Of a stretch of 33,118 bases of DNA, positions 13,779 through 19,225 are shown one piece after another; the stretch's first letter is position 1, and each line of letters opens with the position of its first letter. A program made the position numbers and the translations under genes. The notes beneath the pieces are model-generated. The model made no database searches and was not told the DNA's origin. It saw only the letters and a program-made list of their open reading frames with translations. Origin of the DNA: a virus; IMG/VR virus record IMGVR_UViG_3300023180_000211, positions 1-33,118 of that record; one strand, 5' to 3'.

Positions 13779-13800
13779 TCCACGACTCTTATGATATAAT
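13776..13800 (+). promoter_or_regulatory. promoter before terminase-region genes
   Basis: An extended -10 element (TG, one base, TATAAT; 13792-13800) is preceded by TTATCCAC at 13776-13783. Box spacing and flanks equal those of the element at 4716-4740 (16 of 25 positions identical, with all of the first eight and last five). It lies 28 bases before the gene at 13829 and probably starts the transcript that carries the small terminase. Confidence 0.55.
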
Positions 13801-13828
13801 AAACTTAGAATGGGATTAGTACGTGTAA

Positions 13829-14179
13829 ATGATGTATCAAACTCTATATCAAGAAATACTAACTCAGTTAATACTTGACGCTTTAGGTATCACAACACAT
13901 CCATTCTACAACAAAAGATTTGGGACAGATCAAGATAAAAAAGATGCCCAAAAATGGTTAAAAAGACACAACCAAGACTTTCAATTCATTTGTCAAATGG
14001 CAGGTTTAGTTCCATCTTATGTCTTGAAAAAATACAAGTTTCTACAAAGTAATAAAAGAAAGATAAATAAATTAATAAAGAGTTATATCTCAAGATTGGA
14101 TAATTATGAAAAACAAAGACAAATTGTTAGACGATATGTTAGTACGTCAACGATTTATGTTGCTGCAAAATCAAGATAA
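13829..14179 (+). CDS. conserved phage hypothetical upstream of small terminase
   Basis: 116 residues. The central part, 'DAQKWLKRHNQDFQFICQMAGLVPSYVLKKYKFL', resembles a helical phage protein type (xAxxWLxxxxxDFxxVCxxAGLxPxxVxxxx) that I often see just before small terminase genes. The C-terminal third is basic. No clear ribosome binding site; two ATG codons lie in tandem at 13829 and 13832. Overlaps the next gene by 74 bases. Function unknown. Confidence 0.6.
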   Translation: MMYQTLYQEILTQLILDALGITTHPFYNKRFGTDQDKKDAQKWLKRHNQDFQFICQMAGLVPSYVLKKYKFLQSNKRKINKLIKSYISRLDNYEKQRQIVRRYVSTSTIYVAAKSR

Positions 14180-14312
14180 CACTTACAGTATTATTATTAG
14201 TGTTGGTAATTTTGATTATAAGAATGATGCACTCGACTTCGTTGATCAAATATCCAAAGAACATGAAATAGAGTTTCACGATGTCAACCAAATCAACACT
14301 ACCCTCCACTAA
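14106..14312 (+). CDS. small hypothetical protein (68 aa)
   Basis: A 68-residue frame overlapping both neighbours (74 bases left, 32 bases right). The C-terminal half, NTYSIIISVGNFDYKNDALDFVDQI, looks like a compact beta-alpha protein rather than a random frame. GGATAATT precedes the ATG. The long overlaps lower confidence. Function unknown. Confidence 0.45.
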   Translation: MKNKDKLLDDMLVRQRFMLLQNQDNTYSIIISVGNFDYKNDALDFVDQISKEHEIEFHDVNQINTTLH

Positions 14313-14721
14313 AAAGACTGGTCGCCCGGTCAAATATACAAAGACTTTAATCGACCAAGTATTTACCCTGATTAGTCAAGGAATAAATCCTACTGAGGCA
14401 GTGAAAAAATGTAAGTTGACCTGGAGTAATTTCTATAATCACGTCTTTAACGATGACAAAATGAAGTTGGCATACGAACAAGCCAAACACGCTGGAGCTG
14501 ATTTTAAAGTTTCCGAATATCATCAACTATTAGAGGATTTACAAAATTCTGTTAAAGAAGATAGAAAACTGAATATGTCCACAATCAAGGGCCTTGAGAT
14601 TTTACAAAAACAATTACATTGGTACGCTGGTAAAGCTGCAGCAACACATTACGGATCAGATAAAGAAAGAATTACTTTGACTTCAGGTGATCAGAGTTTC
14701 TCGATTGAGTGGTCTAAATAG
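14281..14721 (+). CDS. terminase small subunit
   Basis: 146 residues. The N-terminal 'GRPVKYTKTLIDQVFTLISQGINPTEAVKKCKLTWSNFYNHV' is the helix-turn-helix DNA-binding part of phage small terminases. The middle, 'YEQAKHAGADFKVSEYHQLLEDL', is the helical oligomerisation part. The tail, 'LHWYAGKAAATHYGSDKERITLTSGDQ', is the usual end of this family. It recognises the packaging site and hands DNA to the large subunit, which here lies 4.4 kb away rather than adjacent. A repeat array that may contain its binding site begins at its stop codon. Confidence 0.85.
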   Translation: MSTKSTLPSTKKTGRPVKYTKTLIDQVFTLISQGINPTEAVKKCKLTWSNFYNHVFNDDKMKLAYEQAKHAGADFKVSEYHQLLEDLQNSVKEDRKLNMSTIKGLEILQKQLHWYAGKAAATHYGSDKERITLTSGDQSFSIEWSK

Positions 14722-14960
14722 TTTTTGAGAATTACCTGGATAAATCCAAATCACTTTTGAAAATTGCCTAAAAAAATTCAAATTGTTTTTGAGAATTAGG
14801 TTAAAAAATCCAAATAGTTTTTGAGAATTGGGTGTAAAAATCCAAACTAAATTTAAAATTTAGGTTGAAAAATCCTTTTTATAGGTCAAATAATCCTTGA
14901 AAATTGGTTGTTGAAATTCAAACAGATTTTAAAAAATACTTTGAAAAAACCAATCCAAAG
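14722..14960. repeat. array of about 32-bp imperfect repeats (iteron-like)
   Basis: Starting one base after the small-terminase stop, a unit of 31-34 bases recurs: TTTTTGAGAATT, then about four variable bases, then AAAAATCCAAA. Best copies: 14722-14754, 14755-14785, 14786-14817 and 14818-14850. More degenerate copies follow at about 14852-14880, 14881-14896 (half), 14897-14925 and 14926-14960. Each copy is itself a weak dyad (TTTG ... CAAA). There are no spacers, so this is not a CRISPR array. No gene lies here. It could be a packaging site, an origin, or a protein-binding centromere-like array. Confidence 0.75.
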
Positions 14961-14990
14961 AAAAAAACAGATTTTTTATAAAAATATTAC

Positions 14991-15011
14991 ATTTTAAACC
15001 CCCTTTAAAAT
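14991..15011 (-). terminator. possible terminator of the leftward cassette
   Basis: A perfect 8-bp inverted repeat (ATTTTAAA and TTTAAAAT) around a loop of five C (leftward RNA: five G), just past the stop of the last leftward gene at 15022. Read leftward it is followed by GTAATATTTTT. The stem is all A-T, so it would be weak; it may act for both strands. Confidence 0.4.
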
Positions 15012-15021
15012 TTAGATTTAA

Positions 15022-15255
15022 TTAGACAACAAAATTGTACTTATGAAAGGCACAAAATCCAATTACCTTATAAAGGGTATTTTCTTCGATTAAATGTTCA
15101 ACAATTTCGATTTTATTTTCATGTACATAAATAAAGTCATCATTTGCACCAAAAACAACTAAATCACAATTTACCCCTTGAGTGGTACATTGCCCAAATT
15201 GTTTTCCAAGATAACTAATTAAAAATGCATCATTACAATAATTGTTTTTTTTCAT
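15022..15255 (-). CDS. small hypothetical protein of leftward cassette (77 aa)
   Basis: Start chosen at 15255: it follows the upstream stop by one base and has AAAGG eight bases before ATG. A longer frame to 15357 would overlap the upstream gene by 100 bases. The 77-residue product begins MKKNNYCNDAFLISYLGKQF and has four Cys and a beta-rich, aromatic C-terminus (YKVIGFCAFHKYNFVV). I do not recognise a family. It is the last gene of the cassette. Confidence 0.55.
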   Translation of the reverse strand: MKKNNYCNDAFLISYLGKQFGQCTTQGVNCDLVVFGANDDFIYVHENKIEIVEHLIEENTLYKVIGFCAFHKYNFVV

Positions 15256-15256
15256 T

Positions 15257-15451
15257 TTATAAACCTTTCCCATTGGGTTTATGTTCCACTTTTTCCCAAA
15301 GATAAATAAATCTTTGTAACCATTTAATTTTTGATTTATTACCTTCATAATCATCAATTAAATCATAATGTAATTCTTCGGCACAACCATATGGAAGATT
15401 ATTTTTTTCAATCCAATTAGTATAAACCTTTGTTAATAAGTTAATTGTCAT
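15257..15451 (-). CDS. small helical cassette protein (64 aa)
   Basis: Start at 15451, with a perfect AAGGAGG nine bases upstream; the upstream ATG at 15490 lacks one. The product contains 'WIEKNNLPYGCAEELHYDL' and ends 'SKIKWLQRFIYLWEKVE', a layout (W..N.LPY.SA.EL......WL..F...WE) that I associate with short accessory proteins spread over plasmids and phages, without known function. It overlaps the upstream gene by 11 bases. Confidence 0.6.
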   Translation of the reverse strand: MTINLLTKVYTNWIEKNNLPYGCAEELHYDLIDDYEGNKSKIKWLQRFIYLWEKVEHKPNGKGL

Positions 15452-15749
15452 TGTTTTGATCCTCCTTTTCATACCAACAGATAAAACCACCTAAATAAAA
15501 ATATTTAGTATCATTTATTAAAATGGGGTTTTGTCCGATTTCAATTAAACTTTGGATAAAGTCCAAGTTTTCGAAATAGTAAGGGTTTTCGATTTGCCAT
15601 TTTAACTGTTGGTTAAGATATTTTTTAAAATTATCTTCTGTTAAATATGGATTTGACCAACCATTCCAAAATTGATTGTTTTGATCAATAAGGCAAGGAA
15701 GATTGAAACCGAGTCCCTCGGTTGTCACAGTTTTATTTATATAGTTCAT
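15441..15749 (-). CDS. small cassette protein (102 aa)
   Basis: 102 residues, rich in Asn, Tyr, Phe and Trp. It includes FNLPCLIDQNNQFWNGWSNP and ends LGGFICWYEKEDQ. The ribosome binding site region AGAAAGAAGG is identical to that of the gene starting at 16457, and each is preceded by a hairpin with a UUUAA loop. The protein looks small, soluble and beta-rich; I do not know its function. Base composition is more AT-rich than in the late genes. Confidence 0.6.
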   Translation of the reverse strand: MNYINKTVTTEGLGFNLPCLIDQNNQFWNGWSNPYLTEDNFKKYLNQQLKWQIENPYYFENLDFIQSLIEIGQNPILINDTKYFYLGGFICWYEKEDQNNDN

Positions 15750-15765
15750 TTAGTCCTTCTTTCTA

Positions 15766-15780
15766 CTAGATTAAATCTAG
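15766..15780 (-). promoter_or_regulatory. leader hairpin with UUUAA loop, copy A
   Basis: Leftward RNA: CUAGA, loop UUUAA, UCUAG. It sits directly before AGAAAGAAGG, the ribosome binding region of the gene starting at 15749. A sister hairpin with the same loop but different stem bases stands in the same place before the gene starting at 16457. Confidence 0.65.
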
Positions 15781-15783
15781 TCC

Positions 15784-15805
15784 TAAACCCTATGAAAAGG
15801 GTTTA
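15784..15805 (-). terminator. hairpin between cassette genes, copy A
   Basis: Stem TAAACCC (15784-15790) with GGGTTTA (15799-15805), eight-base loop. It lies after the stop of the 48-residue gene and three bases from the UUUAA hairpin. No U-run follows, so it is probably a processing or pausing structure more than a true terminator. Confidence 0.45.
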
Positions 15806-15814
15806 AGAATAAAT

Positions 15815-15961
15815 TTAATTTTTAGTAAGTTCTTTTAATTCTTCCCAATCTTTTTCAGTAAAGAGTTGAGAAGAACCATCAAGAAAAGTTATTTTATGAT
15901 AATAGTTTTTATTACCATTATATAAGACATAAAAATGTTCAATCTTTTTAAAAGTTAACAT
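15815..15961 (-). CDS. small cassette protein (48 aa)
   Basis: A 48-residue leftward frame with GGAG six bases before ATG 15961. The sequence, MLTFKKIEHFYVLYNGNKNY then YHKITFLDGSSQLFTEKDW, looks like a small beta-sheet protein with a helical tail (EELKELTKN). Its start overlaps the end of the upstream gene by seven bases. No family recognised. Confidence 0.55.
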   Translation of the reverse strand: MLTFKKIEHFYVLYNGNKNYYHKITFLDGSSQLFTEKDWEELKELTKN

Positions 15962-16110
15962 TTTCCACTCCATTCAATTTCAGATTGATATTTTTTTCGT
16001 AAATTTAAAACATAACTTTTCATGTGTTTAATATTATTCCAAATTTGACAATAATATTCTGCAATTTCTTGATCCGTCATGTAATAAATTGATTTTTTCC
16101 ACTCGATCAT
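15955..16110 (-). CDS. small cassette protein (51 aa)
   Basis: A 51-residue leftward frame with AAGGAG eight bases before ATG 16110. It begins MIEWKKSIYYMTDQEIAEYY and continues with a basic helical part (KHMKSYVLNLRKKYQSEIEW). It overlaps the next gene. Good ribosome binding site and coupling support it; function unknown. Confidence 0.55.
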   Translation of the reverse strand: MIEWKKSIYYMTDQEIAEYYCQIWNNIKHMKSYVLNLRKKYQSEIEWSGKC

Positions 16111-16112
16111 TT

Positions 16113-16196
16113 TTATTTACTCCTTTTAATTAATTGATAACTAATAAAACAAAAAATCATTAGTTGGATTAAATCCAATCCGTCTAAACCTTGCAT
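16113..16196 (-). CDS. possible 27-residue membrane peptide
   Basis: The frame starts one base past the stop of the 86-residue gene (TAAATG) and ends three bases before the next start. The peptide has a hydrophobic core (LIQLMIFCFISYQLI) and a basic tail (KRSK), which would make a small transmembrane peptide. It contains hairpin copy C. It has no ribosome binding site of its own, so coupling or chance are both possible. Confidence 0.35.
   Translation of the reverse strand: MQGLDGLDLIQLMIFCFISYQLIKRSK
16164..16178 (-). promoter_or_regulatory. hairpin with UUUAA loop, copy C
   Basis: Leftward RNA: UUGGA, loop UUUAA, UCCAA, followed by CUAAUGAUUUUUUG. The stem differs from copies A and B while pairing is kept. 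The U-run after it could make this a terminator, or it may be an eroded leader hairpin. Confidence 0.5.
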
Positions 16197-16457
16197 TTAG
16201 TATTCACCTCCAAAGTCCTTAACTTCTCTTTGTTTACAATTTGGAATTTTTACAAATCTAATTGGTAGATCAGAATTGAAACCCTTTAAATTTAAAAACT
16301 CTTTTGCAACATATTCACTATGTGTTCCGTAACCATATTGAAAAGGAATTTTTTTAATTGTTCCATTTTCTAAGTTTTCTATTTGAGATGCAAAATAAGT
16401 ATTTCCGTTTATTTTGTCTCTCCATTCTTTTGTAGTCACTAAATATTTAATATTCAT
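16197..16457 (-). CDS. small cassette protein (86 aa)
   Basis: 86 residues. 'WRDKINGNTYFASQIENLENG' and 'KKIPFQYGYGTHSEYVAKEFL' match a short-protein type I know from plasmids and phages (W.DK.NGNTYxSxxI...G....PFQYGYGxxYxxxA...L). No function is established that I know of. Its leader carries hairpin copy B and AGAAAGAAGG as ribosome binding region. Confidence 0.65.
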   Translation of the reverse strand: MNIKYLVTTKEWRDKINGNTYFASQIENLENGTIKKIPFQYGYGTHSEYVAKEFLNLKGFNSDLPIRFVKIPNCKQREVKDFGGEY

Positions 16458-16472
16458 TAGTACCTTCTTTCT

Positions 16473-16489
16473 CTTAGGTTAAACCTAAG
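16473..16489 (-). promoter_or_regulatory. leader hairpin with UUUAA loop, copy B
   Basis: Leftward RNA: CUUAGG, loop UUUAA, CCUAAG, directly followed by AGAAAGAAGG and the ATG at 16457. Compared with copy A, stem bases change on both sides together, so pairing is maintained. Confidence 0.65.
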
Positions 16490-16490
16490 T

Positions 16491-16514
16491 GAAAACCCCA
16501 AAAAAGAGGTTTTC
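16491..16514 (-). terminator. hairpin between cassette genes, copy B
   Basis: Stem GAAAACC (16491-16497) with GGTTTTC (16508-16514), ten-base loop, one base from the UUUAA hairpin. It lies just past the stop of the 187-residue gene at 16527. Same position and order as the 15784 hairpin. Confidence 0.45.
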
Positions 16515-16526
16515 ATTTAAGTTTAA

Positions 16527-17090
16527 TTAATGTCCGTAAATAGGATCGGTTTGGTGTAGTGGTTTGCCATCCCATTTAGAACCATAGGCATAAGAATAGA
16601 TTTTAACTCGGTTATCTCTTCCGACTCTTTTTGTTTTTTCTTTTCCTATGATTTGATTAGTTGGAACTACTTTATCTCCATATACTCCATTTTGTTCCGT
16701 AAATGATTGTCTAACTTTGGCAATTTTAATTGTTTGATCACTTACAACTTCAACAACCTTGAAGAAATCAACATTAGTTTGATCATATCCCCACATACAA
16801 TCTATAAAGTCTCCGACTTGATAAGTGTGGGGTTGTTTTCTCTCTTCCTTTCTATTAATGACGTTTTGTTTGTGTTCGATCCTATTTTTAATGGTCTCTT
16901 CTATTTTTGCCATCATTTGATCTATGTTTCTAAATCGATAATGCCAAATAGGTTTTTTAGTTTTATCAGAATGACACATTGCAACCAATTTATTTTGATC
17001 ACCATAAAATTTAAGATCATTCAATTTAGAATTAACTAAATCACTTGTTTCAAGTAATTCGTAGTTATTAGGTATTAATTGTTTATTCAT
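16527..17090 (-). CDS. cassette protein with 'GYDQTNVDFFxV' domain (187 aa)
   Basis: Start at 17090, with AAGGAG ten bases upstream; a longer frame to 17144 starts inside a hydrophobic, non-conserved stretch. The C-terminal 100 residues, 'YQVGDFIDCMWGYDQTNVDFFKVVEVVSD' onward, match a small beta domain I know from accessory proteins of plasmids, ICEs and phages. The N-terminal part (WHYRFRNIDQMMAKIEETI) is helical with a basic linker. Relatives often lie near anti-restriction genes, but no function is established. It is the first gene of the leftward cassette. Confidence 0.6.
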   Translation of the reverse strand: MNKQLIPNNYELLETSDLVNSKLNDLKFYGDQNKLVAMCHSDKTKKPIWHYRFRNIDQMMAKIEETIKNRIEHKQNVINRKEERKQPHTYQVGDFIDCMWGYDQTNVDFFKVVEVVSDQTIKIAKVRQSFTEQNGVYGDKVVPTNQIIGKEKTKRVGRDNRVKIYSYAYGSKWDGKPLHQTDPIYGH

Positions 17091-17108
17091 TTTTCTTAGT
17101 CTCCTTAT

Positions 17109-17135
17109 TTTTGTTAATGGTTTAAAATAACAAAA
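17109..17135 (-). promoter_or_regulatory. leader hairpin before the first cassette gene
   Basis: Stem TTTTGTTA (17109-17116) with TAACAAAA (17128-17135), 11-base loop that in leftward RNA begins UUUUAAACC. It precedes AAGGAG of the gene starting at 17090. The stem differs from the UUUAA hairpins, but location and loop start are alike. Confidence 0.45.
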
Positions 17136-17682
17136 TAATAACAAAAGTTAAACAAAATAATTAATTGATTTAATGGATTTATTTGCCGATTTCGTGGGGG
17201 TTTTTTCTTCTATTAGAGACTAAATAAGAATAAATAAGGGGTAGTTTCTTCCATTCCAAATATTACTAAATTAGATATAAAAGAACTATAAAGAGATATA
17301 ATAAAGAACTAAATATAGATAAATATGGATATAAATACTATATCTAGGTTTTAATCCTTCATTCTATTGTTGTTGATAATATTGGGTTATATTTAGAGTG
17401 TTACGAGAAACAACTATTTAGACACAATTATTCTATAGAAATTTACTATTTTTATAAAAATATATTGAAAATAGGGGGGTTCTTTCGTTTGATTCCTCTA
17501 AGATATATTATGCAACAATATAATATCTCCCCTACCCTACTGAACTATTGTTGATTATCAATGCCCACCCCCCTGGCCTTTCACGTTAACGTCAACTAAC
17601 ACACTTCAACACAGTAGTAATTCTCTACGGGTTTTGCTAATATATAGCTGTATGAGCTTTAAAATGGATTTTTGGGGGTATT
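17136..17682. promoter_or_regulatory. AT-rich divergent region, likely promoters or origin
   Basis: About 550 bases without a supported gene, between the leftward cassette and rightward genes. Visible structure: a direct repeat of GATATAA(T)AAAGAACTA at about 17274-17315; an imperfect inverted repeat AGATAT...ATATCT (17501-17506, 17523-17528) around a TATAAT; TTGATTATCAA palindrome (17551-17561); ACGTTAACGT palindrome (17583-17592); and G-runs at about 17200 and 17475 and a C-run at about 17570. An origin or a dense promoter/operator region would look like this; neither is proven. Confidence 0.5.
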
Positions 17683-17901
17683 TTGAAGAGATATAACAGT
17701 CACCAGGTCTTTAACTGGAATCACGAAGAACAAATTAAGTATCGAAGGTGTTATATTTGCGATAAATATGGTAGTTTTGGTATAAACGATAAAGGAGCAT
17801 ACTATTTTGTATGTGGAAAACATTATGGCAAAGAAAACAACAAAGAAAACAAGAAAACAGACAAGAAAAGAAGCATCGGATCTAATTACGAGTTATTATG
17901 A
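17683..17901 (+). CDS. small zinc-finger-like protein, TTG start
   Basis: 72 residues. No ATG is available in frame; TTG 17683 follows GGGGG at a plausible distance. The sequence has RRCYICDKYGSF ... YYFVCGKHYGK, i.e. CxxC then CxxH about 17 residues on, a treble-clef or zinc-ribbon pattern as in HNH relatives, but with no catalytic HN pair. The C-terminal 20 residues overlap the next gene and look unconstrained. DNA or RNA binding is possible. Confidence 0.5.
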   Translation: MKRYNSHQVFNWNHEEQIKYRRCYICDKYGSFGINDKGAYYFVCGKHYGKENNKENKKTDKKRSIGSNYELL

Positions 17902-18004
17902 GCAGTTATCTCAGCATACTCCGACCTCAGACACCAAAGGAAGAGGGCAAGTCAAGGGAAAAGACATCGATAGAATCCAAGATTATTTATTAAATAAAAG
18001 TTGA
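17825..18004 (+). CDS. small basic protein (59 aa)
   Basis: Start at ATG 17825 behind GGAAA; an in-frame ATG exists at 17807. The product begins MAKKTTKKTRKQTRKEASD and ends with a helical DIDRIQDYLLNK, so a basic N-terminal tail followed by a small helical part. It overlaps the preceding gene by 77 bases in another frame. Function unknown. Confidence 0.5.
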   Translation: MAKKTTKKTRKQTRKEASDLITSYYEQLSQHTPTSDTKGRGQVKGKDIDRIQDYLLNKS

Positions 18005-18034
18005 AAAATTCTGAATTGTACTGATAATAACTAT

Positions 18035-19225
18035 ATGAACGTATTATCACTATTTGACGGAATGTCATGTGGGCAGATAGCTCTCAATAGACTCGGTATC
18101 AAATATGATAACTATTATGCTGCCGAAATCGATAAATATGCCATTGAGGTCACCAAGAAGAACTTTCCGAATACGATTCATTTAGGAGACGTGACGAAGG
18201 TTAAAGCAGCAGATTTAGAACCCATTGATTTATTGATGGGGGGATCTCCTTGTCAAGGATTTAGTTTTGCTGGAAAACAACTGAATTTCGATGATCCCAG
18301 AAGTGCCTTATTTTTTGAATTTGTCCGTTTACTGAAAGAATGTAAACCTCAGTATTTCTTACTAGAGAATGTAAGAATGAAGAAGATCTATCAAGATGTG
18401 ATTACCGAACATCTAGGAGTAGAACCCATTATGATTAATAGTTCTCTTCTATCGGCACAATCTCGTCATAGACTTTATTGGACTAACATACCGAATGTTC
18501 AACAACCTCAGGACAAAGGTTTAGTCATAAAAGATATTTTAGAAGATTTACCTTTTGACGATCCACCTAATTACTTGAATGGAAATTTTGGTGGGAGAAC
18601 AAGAGGAAGTATGGTTTCATCTGTGGAAGATGATAAAGCAAATTGTTTAGTGGCAAGTATGTATAAAGGGCAAATTCCTTTATATGTAAAAAACCCTGAA
18701 AGATTAAGAGAGACACCTAATTATTGGCAAATGGATGTGAGTGGCAAAGGATATGCCTCACAACAAGATCGTATTCGTAAACCAGAAAAACCTTCTAACT
18801 CTCTTGCTGCTGGTTCTGCATCGATACCAAAAGTTATGTGTGGTGCATTTCGTGGTCGTTATTATGACGAAAACGGAAAAAGAACTGACCATAAAGAGAG
18901 TGTTCAAGGTAAGACAACCCAACACTTAGAGATTAGAGAAGATGGTAAAACAAACTCTCTAACAACAGTTCAAAAAGATAACGTAGTTACGAAAGACAGA
19001 ATGTATTATCGTAAATTAACACCGATTGAGTGTGAACGATTACAAACTGTACCAGATAATTACACACAAGGAGTTTCTAATACCCAACGATATAAAATGT
19101 TGGGCAATGGGTGGACAGTTGATGTTATTGCCCATATATTGAAAAACATACATGAAGAAAATAGTCATACCCTACAAACCGAGAGAACTCCAACAAGAGA
19201 TACACAAAGGTCTCAAGAGATTTAA
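18035..19225 (+). CDS. DNA C5-cytosine methyltransferase, DNMT3-like phage type
   Basis: 396 residues with all key motifs in order: FDGMSCG (7-13, SAM binding), GSPCQGFS with the catalytic Cys73, ENV (111-113), QSRHR (142-146) and GNGW (357-360). The region between QSRHR and the C-terminal motif is the target recognition part and includes 'REDGKTNSLTTVQKDN', typical of phage and bacterial DNMT3-like enzymes. It methylates cytosine in a short site that cannot be read from sequence. No cognate restriction enzyme is seen, so protection from host restriction is likely. Its last 24 codons overlap the large terminase gene. Confidence 0.92.
   Translation: MNVLSLFDGMSCGQIALNRLGIKYDNYYAAEIDKYAIEVTKKNFPNTIHLGDVTKVKAADLEPIDLLMGGSPCQGFSFAGKQLNFDDPRSALFFEFVRLLKECKPQYFLLENVRMKKIYQDVITEHLGVEPIMINSSLLSAQSRHRLYWTNIPNVQQPQDKGLVIKDILEDLPFDDPPNYLNGNFGGRTRGSMVSSVEDDKANCLVASMYKGQIPLYVKNPERLRETPNYWQMDVSGKGYASQQDRIRKPEKPSNSLAAGSASIPKVMCGAFRGRYYDENGKRTDHKESVQGKTTQHLEIREDGKTNSLTTVQKDNVVTKDRMYYRKLTPIECERLQTVPDNYTQGVSNTQRYKMLGNGWTVDVIAHILKNIHEENSHTLQTERTPTRDTQRSQEI

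Noticed and set aside
14722-14960. CRISPR array
   Set aside because: The repeats touch each other with no unique spacers, copies vary a lot, and no cas genes are present. The Cas4-like nuclease at 10555 is part of a phage recombination operon.
16707-17039. Rightward frame inside the 187-residue leftward gene
   Set aside because: The leftward protein has a recognisable domain and ribosome binding site; the rightward frame has neither.
17136-17682. tRNA or attachment site in the long gap
   Set aside because: I found no cloverleaf-like arms or T-loop consensus, and no integrase gene is present.
17652-17696. 14-residue leader peptide frame overlapping the zinc-finger-like gene start
   Set aside because: It could couple translation to the TTG start, but it is too short to support and has no ribosome binding site.
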